Assembly: GCF_022539505.1 (NCBI RefSeq)
Contig: NC_061510.1
Location: 228,273,853-228,337,852 of the forward strand
Direction: 5' to 3'
Origin: Lolium rigidum
Lineage: Eukaryota; Streptophyta; Magnoliopsida; Poales; Poaceae
Length of the DNA: 64,000 bases
Notes under the pieces: model-generated
Databases searched by the model: none
Seen by the model: only the letters and a program-made list of their open reading frames with translations
Told to the model about the DNA's origin: nothing
In this document: positions 11,673 through 21,060 of the stretch, in pieces
Position numbering within the stretch: the first letter of the stretch is position 1
Layout: each line of letters begins with the position of its first letter
Translations under genes and position numbers: made by a program

Positions 11673-12599
11673 ATGAAGACTTTGAGGAGTCGAGAAGATG
11701 AAGAAGAGGATAGGTACCACCGGCCAAGGTGGTGCCCCGATGGACTCAGCCACTCCCAAAAGCGTAGGGTTCAGCGGCTACGTAGCTTGGAGCAAGCCGA
11801 AGCGCGATACTTGCACACGTTGAGGAAAGCGCGGCCCGATCTGGCCGTGAAAATTCAGCAGACTTTGGACGAAGAGTGCCGTCCACCTAAGAAAGTTTGG
11901 CGTCCCAAGCAAGAAAAAGCCGATGTTAGTACATCGGCTGACACAAACATGGTGTTCATCCTTCCATCAGAGTTTCGTGCCCCAGGAACTGAAGAAGTGC
12001 CGATAGCACAGTTTGACTGCGGTCCACAGCCCGTCATCTTTGAAAAGCCACGGGAGAAGGGCTACAAACACATGAAGGCCCTGTACCTAAAAGGTTATAT
12101 CAATGGGCAGCCCGTCGGCAGGATGTTGGTTGACACGGGAGCGGCGGTCAATATAATGCCATATTCCATGCTACGGCGTTTGGGACGCTCGAGTGCCGAT
12201 CTGATCAAGACCAACGTCACACTAAACGACTTCAACGGCCAAGCATCAGGGACGCAAGGTGTCCTGAACGTGGATCTAACCATAGGCCGAAAGACGATCC
12301 CAACGACATTCTTCATCGTCGACAGCAAGAGCACCTACGCTGTCCTGCTAGGAAGGGATTGGATTCACGCCAACTGCTGCATTCCATCTACAATGCACCA
12401 ATGCCTGATACAGTGGGATGGAGACGACGTAGAAGTCGTACATGCAGATGACTCGATCGACGTCTCAATAGCCGGCATGAACATTTGGGACTCGGAAGAC
12501 CAAGAGCCGCTCTCTGGAATTAGTTTGGACGGCTGTGATCGCATCGAGGTGACAAAAAACGGGGTGAGGCTGGTCTTATCCACCGGCCTGATAGAGTAG
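11673..12599 (+). CDS. Retropepsin (protease) region of element G
   Basis: This is an open 308-residue segment and probably part of the gag-pol polyprotein rather than a separate gene; the ATG is only the first in frame. Residues ~10-80 are basic gag tail (GLSHSQKRRVQRLR). Residues ~150-250 are an aspartic protease domain: active-site MLVDTGAAVNIMP (DTG at 154-156), then VLLGRDWIHAN, a typical C-terminal block of plant gypsy proteases. It would cleave the element's polyprotein. The frame ends at 12599, shortly before the large deletion. Confidence 0.75.
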   Translation: MKTLRSREDEEEDRYHRPRWCPDGLSHSQKRRVQRLRSLEQAEARYLHTLRKARPDLAVKIQQTLDEECRPPKKVWRPKQEKADVSTSADTNMVFILPSEFRAPGTEEVPIAQFDCGPQPVIFEKPREKGYKHMKALYLKGYINGQPVGRMLVDTGAAVNIMPYSMLRRLGRSSADLIKTNVTLNDFNGQASGTQGVLNVDLTIGRKTIPTTFFIVDSKSTYAVLLGRDWIHANCCIPSTMHQCLIQWDGDDVEVVHADDSIDVSIAGMNIWDSEDQEPLSGISLDGCDRIEVTKNGVRLVLSTGLIE

Positions 12600-12685
12600 C
12601 AGGAGCAACATCCATCGACATACGTGGTAAGGCCGATCCCTGCGATCGGCCCCAAAAAATAAAGAGCAAGGATCTCACTTCAATC

Positions 12686-13438
12686 ATGTCACGTAGTCGT
12701 GGTAGGGAGACTCCCTCCTGTAAGGGAGCACATACAAGTTGTAGACCTTCATTGAGCAATTCAATCAACATGGAGGCCGATTCCAGCAATCGGCCAAAAT
12801 TATCCTCGCCATACGTTCCGCTCGTGTTCAACGTCGATCTAACGAGCGACGGAAAGCTAGGATATGGGTTTACGTCAGCTGATGAGCTAGAAGAGATTGA
12901 CATTGGTCCTGGGATAAGCTACGACCAACATTCATCAGCAAGAGCCGATATCTTCAATCACTTGAAAGATTCGGCTCAGGGGGGGGGGCACCTAATATGG
13001 AATAATGGACAAGAAGCCGTGTTACCCTGGGAGATCACGGCTGGGTCGAGACGTGTCACGTTTCAGAATGACTTAACAACTGAAGAGTATGCAGCCCTGA
13101 TGAGTGATAGCGTTGAAGATCTAACGGAACTTAGACTTTGGTCACTTGAGAAAATTAAGGAGAACAAGGCCAAGGTGGCTCGTGCATATAATAAGAAGGT
13201 GAAGCCAAAGGAGTTCCAAGTTGGTGATCTGGTATGGGAAGCTGTATTGCCGTTGGGGACTAAGGACAAGGCGTATGGTAAATGGTCTCCAAATTGGCAT
13301 GGGCCGTACAGGGTTGACCAGGTCCTAAAGGGCAATGCATACATGCTCGAGCAGTTGGATGGTGTGAAGTTCCCAGTGGCCGTCAATGGCCAGCATCTCA
13401 AGAAGTATTTCCCAAGTATGTGGGATGATGGGCAGTGA
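12686..13438 (+). pseudogene. Protease-RT linker fused to integrase C-terminus of element G (deletion derivative)
   Basis: Early codons give SSPYVPLVFNVDLTSDGKLG and TSADELEEIDIGPG, the acidic linker normally found upstream of reverse transcriptase. About 30 codons later the frame reads GQEAVLPWEITAGSRR and ends with KWSPNWHGPYRVDQVLKGN ... LKKYFPSMWDDGQ and a stop, which is the integrase C-terminal GPY/F-type module. RT, RNase H and the integrase core are therefore deleted between ~12925 and ~13010, and the two parts happen to be in one frame. A GGGGGGGGG run at ~12980 lies at the junction. Confidence 0.7.
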
Positions 13439-13439
13439 A

Positions 13440-13620
13440 ATACGAGGGCCGATTTTAAATCGGCCAGTAATTTTTTTTTCATCAACTTGAGCAGTGGAAT
13501 ATGGGGGCCGATGTATGAAATCGGCCGATAAAAGAAATATATGTGCAAAGCAAGAGCCGATGCACGGTCATCGACTTAAGAATAAAACAGCCGATGCGCA
13601 GCCATCGACTCTAGAGCTAC
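13440..13620. repeat. Degenerate GCCGAT/ATCGGC repeats after pol of element G
   Basis: Several short near-palindromic units (GGGCCGAT...ATCGGCC at ~13446-13466 and ~13503-13528; GCCGATGC...CATCGAC at ~13556-13610) follow the pol stop codon. The same GGCCGAT...ATCGGCC motif also appears near 12635-12650 and 12775-12795. They are a family-typical spacer, not a CRISPR array: spacing and units are irregular. Confidence 0.55.
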
Positions 13621-13928
13621 AAATATTATGAGCAGGTATCAAGTTACAGTCTGAATTGAGGAATGTTTACTTGAATCTGTCTAATTAGGTCACTGATTTG
13701 GGCCGTATGGGCGTCTATGGTGGAAGACCGATATGCTGCTATCGGTTCTTGGTGCGTTGACCTACTTTGGCAATCGGAATGATTAGAATTAGTCGATTGG
13801 AAAACCAAATTGGAGGAACATTCTTCATTGATTAAGAGAAAGATCTTACAAGGAAGAGCCGATGGCTCTCAAAAGGATCATCCGATGCCTAATGCACTAC
13901 TACTACTGGCCCTGCACTACTCCCTAAT

Positions 13929-14423
13929 CTAAGGGCCGTCGCTGCCCTCGTCGTCGCCGTCCTCGCCGCTGTCGGCACTGCTGCCGGCGGCGTCCTCGTC
14001 ACTGCTGATGAAGCCGCCGGCGGGGGATTCATCCTCCTCGTTGTCGTCATCGTCATCGTCATCCGACCCAGCGCGGAAGCGTTTGGCCGGTGGGTACTCC
14101 TCGGAGGAGGAGGAGGAGGAGTCCTCCTCCGCTTCTTCTTCCTCTTCGTCGGAGGAGAGGTCCGCCTCCCATGAGAAGAGGTCGTCGTCGCTTGCTGCCT
14201 CCAGCTCCCCGTCGACGAGGAACTGGAGGTCTTCTTCTCCATCGGTGAGGGGCTCGTCGTCCTCTGACTCGATGGAAGAGTCCCAATCCCTCGCGTCCCA
14301 GTACTCGGGGGCGAGAGCCTCGTAGATGGCCATCAGATTGACCTCCGGCTCTAGTTCGCTGGAGGAGGAGGAGCCGAAGGAAAGGCCGGAAGAGGCAGAG
14401 GAGGAGGAGGAGGAAGAAGACAT
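13929..14423 (-). CDS. Antisense acidic serine-rich ORF of element G
   Basis: This is an intact 164-residue minus-strand ORF with ATG at 14423. It starts with a serine run (MSSSSSSSSASSG), then EPEVNLMAIYEALAPEYWDA, DLQFLVDGELEAASDDD, and long Asp/Glu/Ser tracts with a short basic PPAKRFRAG patch. There is no signal peptide, membrane segment or enzyme motif. Acidic antisense ORFs of this kind recur beside the 3' LTR of some grass gypsy elements; their role is unknown. I infer retention from the open frame and the conserved-looking non-repetitive core (residues ~25-75). A short upstream stretch lies between it and the LTR. Confidence 0.55.
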   Translation of the reverse strand: MSSSSSSSSASSGLSFGSSSSSELEPEVNLMAIYEALAPEYWDARDWDSSIESEDDEPLTDGEEDLQFLVDGELEAASDDDLFSWEADLSSDEEEEEAEEDSSSSSSEEYPPAKRFRAGSDDDDDDDNEEDESPAGGFISSDEDAAGSSADSGEDGDDEGSDGP

Positions 14424-14707
14424 GGCTACAAAGGAAGGGGTTTTTTTTGCCGACGGCTAGTACGGAGCAAGAGGATGAAGAGGCGAACTGCTCGGCGCGG
14501 TTAAATAAAGGGATATGGGGGAGAGTTAATGTTACAGCAGTTTCCGAGGAAGTGGTGCCAAAGAACTGTCAAATCGTGCAGAGAAGTTGAGAAGGCAAGG
14601 CATCATGATGAAGGATACTGCGACGGTTCTGCTCTGCCACGACGTGACCATACGAAGAAAAAACGGGGTGGTTTTGAAATTATCATTGCCAAAACCAGGG
14701 GGGCATG

Positions 14708-15876
14708 TGTTATCACCAGAATTTAACCAAGTCTGGAGATGGGCCGTGACCGAAGATGGGCTTAGAAGACATGTATATTGAAGTGTCTCTGAACCGGCCT
14801 TGCGCGAGGAATTGGGCTAGACTGCCCGTGTATCTGTAAAGTATAGTAGGTTACGTGTCGGTTAGAATTAAGAGATAGAGTTTAGCTCGTACACGGTTGG
14901 GTTTATTCCCAAGTTAGAAAGTCTACGAACTATAAATATGTATCTAGGGTTATTGAGAAAGGAGGAAGATCACGTTCACAACAAATCAATCTAGGCGCAT
15001 CGCCACCCCTTGTTTCGAGGGTTTCTCCCGGGTAAGCAACATGCTGCCTAGATCGCATCTTGCGATCTAGGCGATATCGTTTATTCGTTGTTGGTGTTGC
15101 TCGTGCTCGAAGCCTTTTTGATGGCGAGCAACACCCTTATCTTAGGTGTTTTGGGGCTGACGTCGATGCTTTCACGATGTACTTGTTTAGCTACGCTGCC
15201 CCTAGATATCTAGCTGCCCTTACACCTATTTTAGGTGTAAGGGCAGCATCTTGCTTATTCTTTATCTAGTAGATCTAATCCGTTATAGTTGCTCCTTGTT
15301 CTTCAAGGATTGGTTTGATATCCGTATGGTTAGGCCTTATAAACGGGTTGAACGATCCGGTAGTGCGTAAGGCGTGGTTTATTAAGCTCTAGAGGGATTG
15401 TTCCGGGGATCAACTTCACGTTGGTTTTTAGGCCTCTTTAGGGCTGGTTTTCCATCATCTTACGTATCTGCTAGGCTCAACTACGCATAGGATGTTCCGA
15501 TTATACGGTGAAAACCCTAGACTATCCTAGATTAGTTTAGCTTGATGTTGATAAAGCATGATCCCCATGTCATTATAAATCTAACGTGAACCATGGGGCA
15601 ATCGGCTGTTTGAGCCGATCCACAGAACAACTTAAGAGCCGATCGGGGCTCGTATTTAATGTTTACGTGTTTGCCATGCAGGAAACTAGTCGAAGCAATC
15701 CATCACCTTCCCGACCAGGTATAGGTCAGGTGGCACGCCCTCGCAAACACCAGGACGTGTGCCAGAAGGCATTGCGGGCCGTCGCCCGAGGGACCAGGGT
15801 CCACCGCAATCCTGGGAGCCTCCCGGCTCTACGGTGTTGCCCGTCGTTGCTCGCCGGTGTGTTTTTGACAGCAACA
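14708..15876 (+). repeat. 3' LTR of element G
   Basis: A purine tract (AAAACCAGGGGGGCATG) precedes TGTTATCACC, and the LTR ends GACAGCAACA. The TGTT...AACA ends are inverted, as expected, and the length is ~1169 bp. A plausible TATA (CTATAAATATG, ~14930-14940) lies in U3. After 15876 the sequence GAGAGACACGCTCCG matches the internal region of Athila-like element H near 40789, which confirms the boundary. Confidence 0.7.
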
Positions 15877-17643
15877 GAGAGAGACACGCTCCGCTCGTTC
15901 AAATGAACACTGGTGTTCTTAGCTTTACTTTTAATGTTCATGGCGAAGGTTGAAACTGCTTCGTTCATTGTTATTTGGTTGGAAACGGAAAATGCTTCAT
16001 GTGGTAATTGGTATATGGTCTTGAATAATTTGATACTTGGCAATTGTTGTGCTCAAATAGATCATGTTTAAGCTCTTGCATCATGTACTTTGTACCTATT
16101 AATGAAGAACTACCATAGAGCTTGTTGAAATTTGGTTTGCATGATTGGTCTCTCTAAAGTCTAGATATTTTCACGGTGAAGTGTTTGAACAACAAGGAGA
16201 CGAGTGTAGAGTCTTATAATGCTTGCAATATGTTCTTATGTAAGTTTTGTTGTACCGGTTCATACTTGTGTTTGCTTCAAACAACCTTGCTAGCCAAAGC
16301 CTTGTACTGAGAGGGAATACTTCTCGTGCATCCAAATCCTTGAGCCAAAAACTATGCCATTTGTGTCCTACCTACCTACTATGTTGTATTTCTCTGTCAT
16401 TCCAAAGTAAATTACTTGAGTGCTGCCTTTAAAATTTCATTCCTTGTCTTTGCAATACATAGCTCATGGGAAAATGGCTTAAAAAACTAATGTGGTATTG
16501 AATATGTTACTTATGTATCTTATTTCTTATAAGTTGCTTGTTGAGCGGTAACCATGTTTCTGGGGACGCCATCAACTATTACACCTTTGTTGAATATCAT
16601 GTGAGTTTCTATGCATGTTCGTCTTGTCTGAAGTAAGGGTGATTTATCATGATCAAATTGTTTGAGTATGCATATTGTTAGAGAAGAACATTGGGCCGCT
16701 AACTAAAGCCATGAATCATGGTGGAAGTTTCAGTTTGGACATTAATCGTCAATCTCTTATGAGAATATTATCTGTTGTTGAATGCTTAAGCATTAAAGAG
16801 GAGTCCATTATCTGTTGTCTATGTTGTCCCGGTATGGATGTCCTAAGTTGAGATCTATCAAAAACGAGAAATCAAATGCGATCTATCTCCTTGGACCTTT
16901 GTACATGCGACATAGAGGTACCCCTTTGTGACACTTGGTTGAAACATATGTTATGCAATGATAATCCATGTAAATCCAAGCTAATTAAGACAAGGTGCGA
17001 GCACTATTGGTATTCTATGCATGAGGCTTGCAACTTATAGGATGTCTTATGCATAACACATATGAATTATTACTACCGTTGACAAAATTGTTTCTATGTT
17101 TTCAAAATGAAAAGCTCTAGCACAAAAACAGTAATCCATGCTTCCCTCTGCGAAGGCCCTTTCTTTTACTTTATGTTGAGTCAGTTTACCTATTTCCTTC
17201 TATCTTAGAAGCAAACACTTGTGTCAACTGTGTGCATTGATTCCTACATACTTGCTTATTTGCATTCATCATATTACTTTGAGTTGACAATTATCCATGA
17301 GATATATCCATGAGATAAACATGTTGAAGTTGAAAGCAAGCTGCTGAAACTTATATCTTCCTTTGTGTTGCTTCAAAACTCTCTACTAAGAATTTATTGC
17401 TTTATGAGTTAACTCCTATGCAAGTCTTATTGATGCTTGTCTTGAAAGTACTATTCATGAAAAGTCTTTGCTATATGATTCAGTTGTTTAGTCATTGTCT
17501 TTACCATTGCTTCGAATCACTTCATTCATCTCATATGCTTTACAATAGTATTGATCAAGATTATGATAGCATGTCACTTCAGAAATTATCCTTGTTATCG
17601 TTTACCTACTCGAGGGCGAGTAGGAACTAAGCTTGGGGATGCT
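15877..17643 (+). mobile_element. Element A: 3' internal region (Athila-like)
   Basis: This non-coding stretch is strongly similar along its length to 40789-42506 of element H, and to the reverse complement of 59215-60960 and 62737-64000. Shared blocks include the GGACGCCATCAACTATT region, GGGCCGCTAACTAAAGCC and the terminal AACTAAGCTTGGGGATGCT polypurine region. Only scattered short ORFs occur. It is the downstream internal part of a Sabrina/WHAM-type element whose 5' half is not adjacent. Confidence 0.7.
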
Positions 17644-19070
17644 TGATACGTCTCAAACGTATCTATAATTTCTGATGTTCCATGCTATACCTACATGTTT
17701 TGCTCACACTTTATAATGTTTTTATGCATTTTCCGGAACTAACCTATTAACAAGATGTCGAAGTGCCAGTTCCTGTTTTCTGCTGTTTTTGGTTCCAGAA
17801 AAGCTGTTCGGGCAACATTCTCGGAATTCGACGAAACAAAAGCCCAAGGCCTTATTTTCCCCGGATTGTTCCAGAACACCGAAGGATAGCCGGAGGGGGG
17901 CCAAGGGGGACCCACACCATAGGGGGGCGCGGGTCCCACCCTGGCCGCGCCGCCATGTGGTGAGGGAGCCCTGCTGCCCCTCCGACTCCGCCTCTTCGCC
18001 TATAAAACCCCTCGTGACCTAAAAACCCGATACCAATTGACGAAACTCCAGAAAGACTCCAGGGACGCCGCCGCCATCGCGAAACTCCGTTTCGGGGGAC
18101 AGAAGTCTCTGTTCCGGCACGCCGCCGGGACGGGGAATTGCCCCCGGAGTCATCTCCATCGACACCACCACCATCTTCATCGCTGTTGCTGCCTCCTATG
18201 ATGAGGAGGGAGTAGTTCTCCCCTGAGGCTGAGGGCTCTACCGGTAGCTATGTGGTTCATCTCTCTCTTCCATGTGATCTTTATGTGATCATGAGCTTTG
18301 TATCACTATTAATCTATGTGCTACTCTAGTGATGTTATTAAAATAGTCTATTCCTCCGTCATGATGTAAAGTTGACAGTGTGTGCATCATGTAGTACTTG
18401 GCGTAGGTTATGATTGTAATCTCTTGTAGATTATGAAGTTAACTATTACTATGCACTCTAGAGGTTACTTTAATATGAACTCCGGATTCACTCCATGGTG
18501 TGACGGTGACAGTGTGCGCATCGTGTGTGATTCCTTTATGAAGTTGTGGAGCTTGTTTACTCCGGCTTGAGGGTGCTCTTGTAGCCCTACACAATGAATG
18601 GTGTTTGTTATCCAACAAGAGAGTGTGAGAAAGTAGCACAAAGGAAGAGAAGTTATTTATTTATGTGATCATTGTTGAGAGTGTCCACTAGTGAAAGTAT
18701 GATCCCTAGGCCTTGTTTCCAAATACCGAATCACCGTTTATTTACTGTTCTGCTACATGTTTGCTTGCTGCCATATTTATTTCAGATTGTTATTACCACT
18801 CATATTCATCCATATCACTTGCATCTTACTATCTCTTCGCCGAACTAGTGCACCTATACATCTGACAAGTGTATTAGGTGTGTTGGGGACACAAGAGACT
18901 TCTTGTATCGTAATTGCAGGGTTGCTTGAGAGGGATATCTTTGACCTCTACCTCCCTGAGTTCGATAAACCTTGGGTAATTCACTTAAGGGAAACTTGCT
19001 GCTGTTCTACAAACCTCTGCTCTTGGAGGCCCAACACCATCTACAGGAATAGAAGCGTGCGTAGACATCA
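17644..19070 (+). repeat. 3' LTR of element A
   Basis: The LTR starts TGATACGTCTCAAACG after the GGGGATGCT tract and ends GCGTGCGTAGACATCA, about 1427 bp. A TATA-like CTATAAAACC (~18000) lies in a GC-rich U3. It is nearly identical to the LTR at 55752-57189, apart from scattered substitutions and a ~12-bp indel near the start. It differs more from the LTRs of elements C and D. The right target-site copy is GTTGT (19071-19075). Confidence 0.8.
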
Positions 19071-20444
19071 GTTGTCCACGCCATGGCGTGTACAGTGTCG
19101 CCATCGGTCTGATCAACCGATAACACGCACGAGTTCTGCGCCAAGCACGTCCCCGAGCATGCGCCTACCACCAATCGAGCTATGGGTTGCCACTCCGTCG
19201 CCCCTTCGGGCCGCAGTGCCGCCATCTTTGGTCCATGCTACCGGCCTCTGACACGCCTTGAAGGCGTGTACGTTGCTGGTGGCCTCCAGCCATTGCACGG
19301 ACTCGCGCCCTGCAACTACGCCGCCCCTTCGGGTCGTGACGTCGCCGCACGCAGCCTACTTCGCCGCCCTTGTGCAACGACGTCCTAGGCCACCGCCGCG
19401 TCGCCTCCCTAGGCCCGAGTCGCCACTTTCCGCGCATGGTCTTCTTCACGTCGTCCGGTTCTTCTTCGCATACTTTGAGTACCGCCGCCGCACCTCGACA
19501 GGTAAATTTCATGTCCACTCCTAGCCGGCACTAGTCTCGCCGACTACCTCTACGACAGTCTTGGTGTCCAACATGGTCATACCAGGCAGCCGCTGGTTTC
19601 GCCTCCTTCTACGTATCCGTCCACCACGACCTCGTCACCAGTGTCATCGTCTCGTCCCCTACTTCGTCTACTCCGACAACTGCGGACTGCATCGACATCT
19701 CTCTTTCTTCGCCGCTCTGCGACTCGCCACCGTTCTAGAGACCTCCTCTGATGGTGCCTTTAACACTGGCACACGGTCCATGATGGTGACTTCCCTCACA
19801 CGCCCGGTACGTGCCTTCGTCCCCGACGCGTCCTCGGGCCTGACAAGCTTGGATTGGCACCTCCTCCTCATCTGCTTTGACAACGTCTTCCTCCACATCA
19901 ACTCTTCTACGACGACCTCAACCGCGTCGCCGACTTCGTCTTTGGATACTCGGTTCTAGCAAAACCGGAGTATGACTTCGACCCCGAGGTGCACCTATTT
20001 CTGGCAAAACTAGGGCCGCACCTCGTCCTCGACGGCTCCGACTGTATCGGCTTCGGCATTGACACCCCTCTTCGATGACTGCCTCGACGCGTCTCCGTCT
20101 CTCTCCATGCGCCCTATGCGCCTGCGGCTTCATGTGCGGCTACCTCGACACTAGCACCCGACCACGACATTGACCACGGCATCCCCTTGCGCGGCTACCT
20201 CGACCAAAGTTGCAGCACCCATGTTCTCGGCTACCTCGACATCGGCACGAAGGGCTATCACCTCGCATGAGCACCTCGGCTTCCTCTACAGTCCAAGCAT
20301 CCGCGACGCGACATCATCCACGATGCTCCCGCTACGATTGTGGGAGAGTGTCAGCCCGTTGGTTCTTATCTTTGGTTTCTCTCCAGTCTGACCGTCCGCG
20401 ACGCTTCTATTGTTCACGTCACTATCGCTCCATCTGCGGGGGAA

Positions 20445-20833
20445 CGTTAGAAATATATTTGGTATAGATATATTTTGTAGTCTAGGATTTGTAATCTCAA
20501 CCTACCATATCTCTTGGAGAGCCTTCTTGGCCTCCAAGTCTTATACCCCATCTATCTCAGTTTACTAGGCATACACGTGTCTCTAGGTCGTCAATTTGAT
20601 CTATATAATATAAATTATATAACAAAAAATTATAACATTAGAAAGTATAAAATTTAAAGTTTCTAATGGTATATTTTTTTAATATATATCTTATGTTAAG
20701 TTGATCAAGTTGACGACACAGGGATACACGTAAGACTAGTAAACTGAAACGAAAGGAGTACCACTATATATACTCGTCTATGAGACTCAGTAATACATCC
20801 ACCACATTCCACATATCTCTCTATCGGTCTACA
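20445..20833 (+). repeat. 3' LTR of element E, interrupted by a MITE
   Basis: It begins CGTTAGAAATATATTTGG (TG mutated to CG) and ends GGTCTACA. Without the 213-bp MITE and its TA duplication it is ~173 bp. Matching blocks in the 55169 LTR are TTGTAATCTCAACCT/TTATAATCTCAACCT, GAGAGCCTTCTTG and TATATACTCGT. Confidence 0.65.
20546..20758. mobile_element. Stowaway-like MITE inside the E LTR
   Basis: This is a 213-bp element flanked by TA (20544-20545 and 20759-20760). The ends are ~55-bp inverted repeats: TCAGTTTACTAGGCATACACGT on the left pairs with ACGTAAGACTAGTAAACTGA on the right. The right end GAAACGAAAGGAG matches the CTCCNTCCGTTTC Mariner/Stowaway terminus. The middle is AT-rich. Confidence 0.8.
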
Positions 20834-21060
20834 ATCATACCTGATGCCTCTTTCGTCATTGAAACCTAAATTAATTGGTCACGCTTTCCACGTGAGAATG
20901 CGATACAACTGCCCATTTATTAATCGGGGATTAAACCAGGAGCAAACTCCCATAGTCCTGTTAGCCAGTGCCACTCGATCTTCATGTCCATCAGATGCCC
21001 AGTCAAAGATGCATGTAATCTGATGGCATCATCAAATCAAAGCCACAAATAGAGACCTAA

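Larger units (their letters stand above)
10596..15876 (+). mobile_element. Element G: internally deleted Ty3/Gypsy retrotransposon
   Basis: Remaining parts in order are gag (entered in the middle because S is inserted there), protease, a stub of the protease-RT linker, integrase C-terminus, ATCGGC-rich repeats, an antisense acidic ORF and the 3' LTR. Reverse transcriptase, RNase H and the integrase core are missing. The gag-protease style (MVQKLTLYEQRHPELYQ, MLVDTGAAVNIMP) matches grass gypsy polyproteins with an extra antisense ORF. G is inserted in element A; A resumes at 15877, and the expected right target-site copy is GAGAG. Confidence 0.75.
19071..20833 (+). mobile_element. Element E: 3' half of a small non-autonomous LTR element
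   Basis: The internal part (19076-20444) is C-rich, with many short ORFs in all frames but no gag or pol motif. It ends with a purine tract (CTGCGGGGGAA) and a short LTR (20445-20833, split by a MITE). The LTR matches the one at 55169-55331, which carries a Met-tRNA-like primer site. The lack of coding domains and the short LTR suggest a non-autonomous Copia-like element. The right target-site copy is ATCAT (20834-20838). Confidence 0.65.

Noticed and set aside
13440..13620. CRISPR-like or regular palindromic array
   Set aside because: Units are irregular in length and spacing, within a plant retrotransposon spacer.
17722..18022. Several 60-77-codon ORFs on both strands in LTRs of the Athila-like elements (also near 37469-37936, 42591-43063, 55842-56320 and 58634-59205)
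   Set aside because: They recur in every LTR copy on both strands, lie in the GC-rich promoter part, and lack domain motifs. They are chance ORFs of the LTR.
19071..20440. Multiple 70-160-codon ORFs in a C-rich region that could suggest a protein-coding gene
   Set aside because: They lie within the interior of non-autonomous element E, overlap in all frames, and show no recognisable domain.
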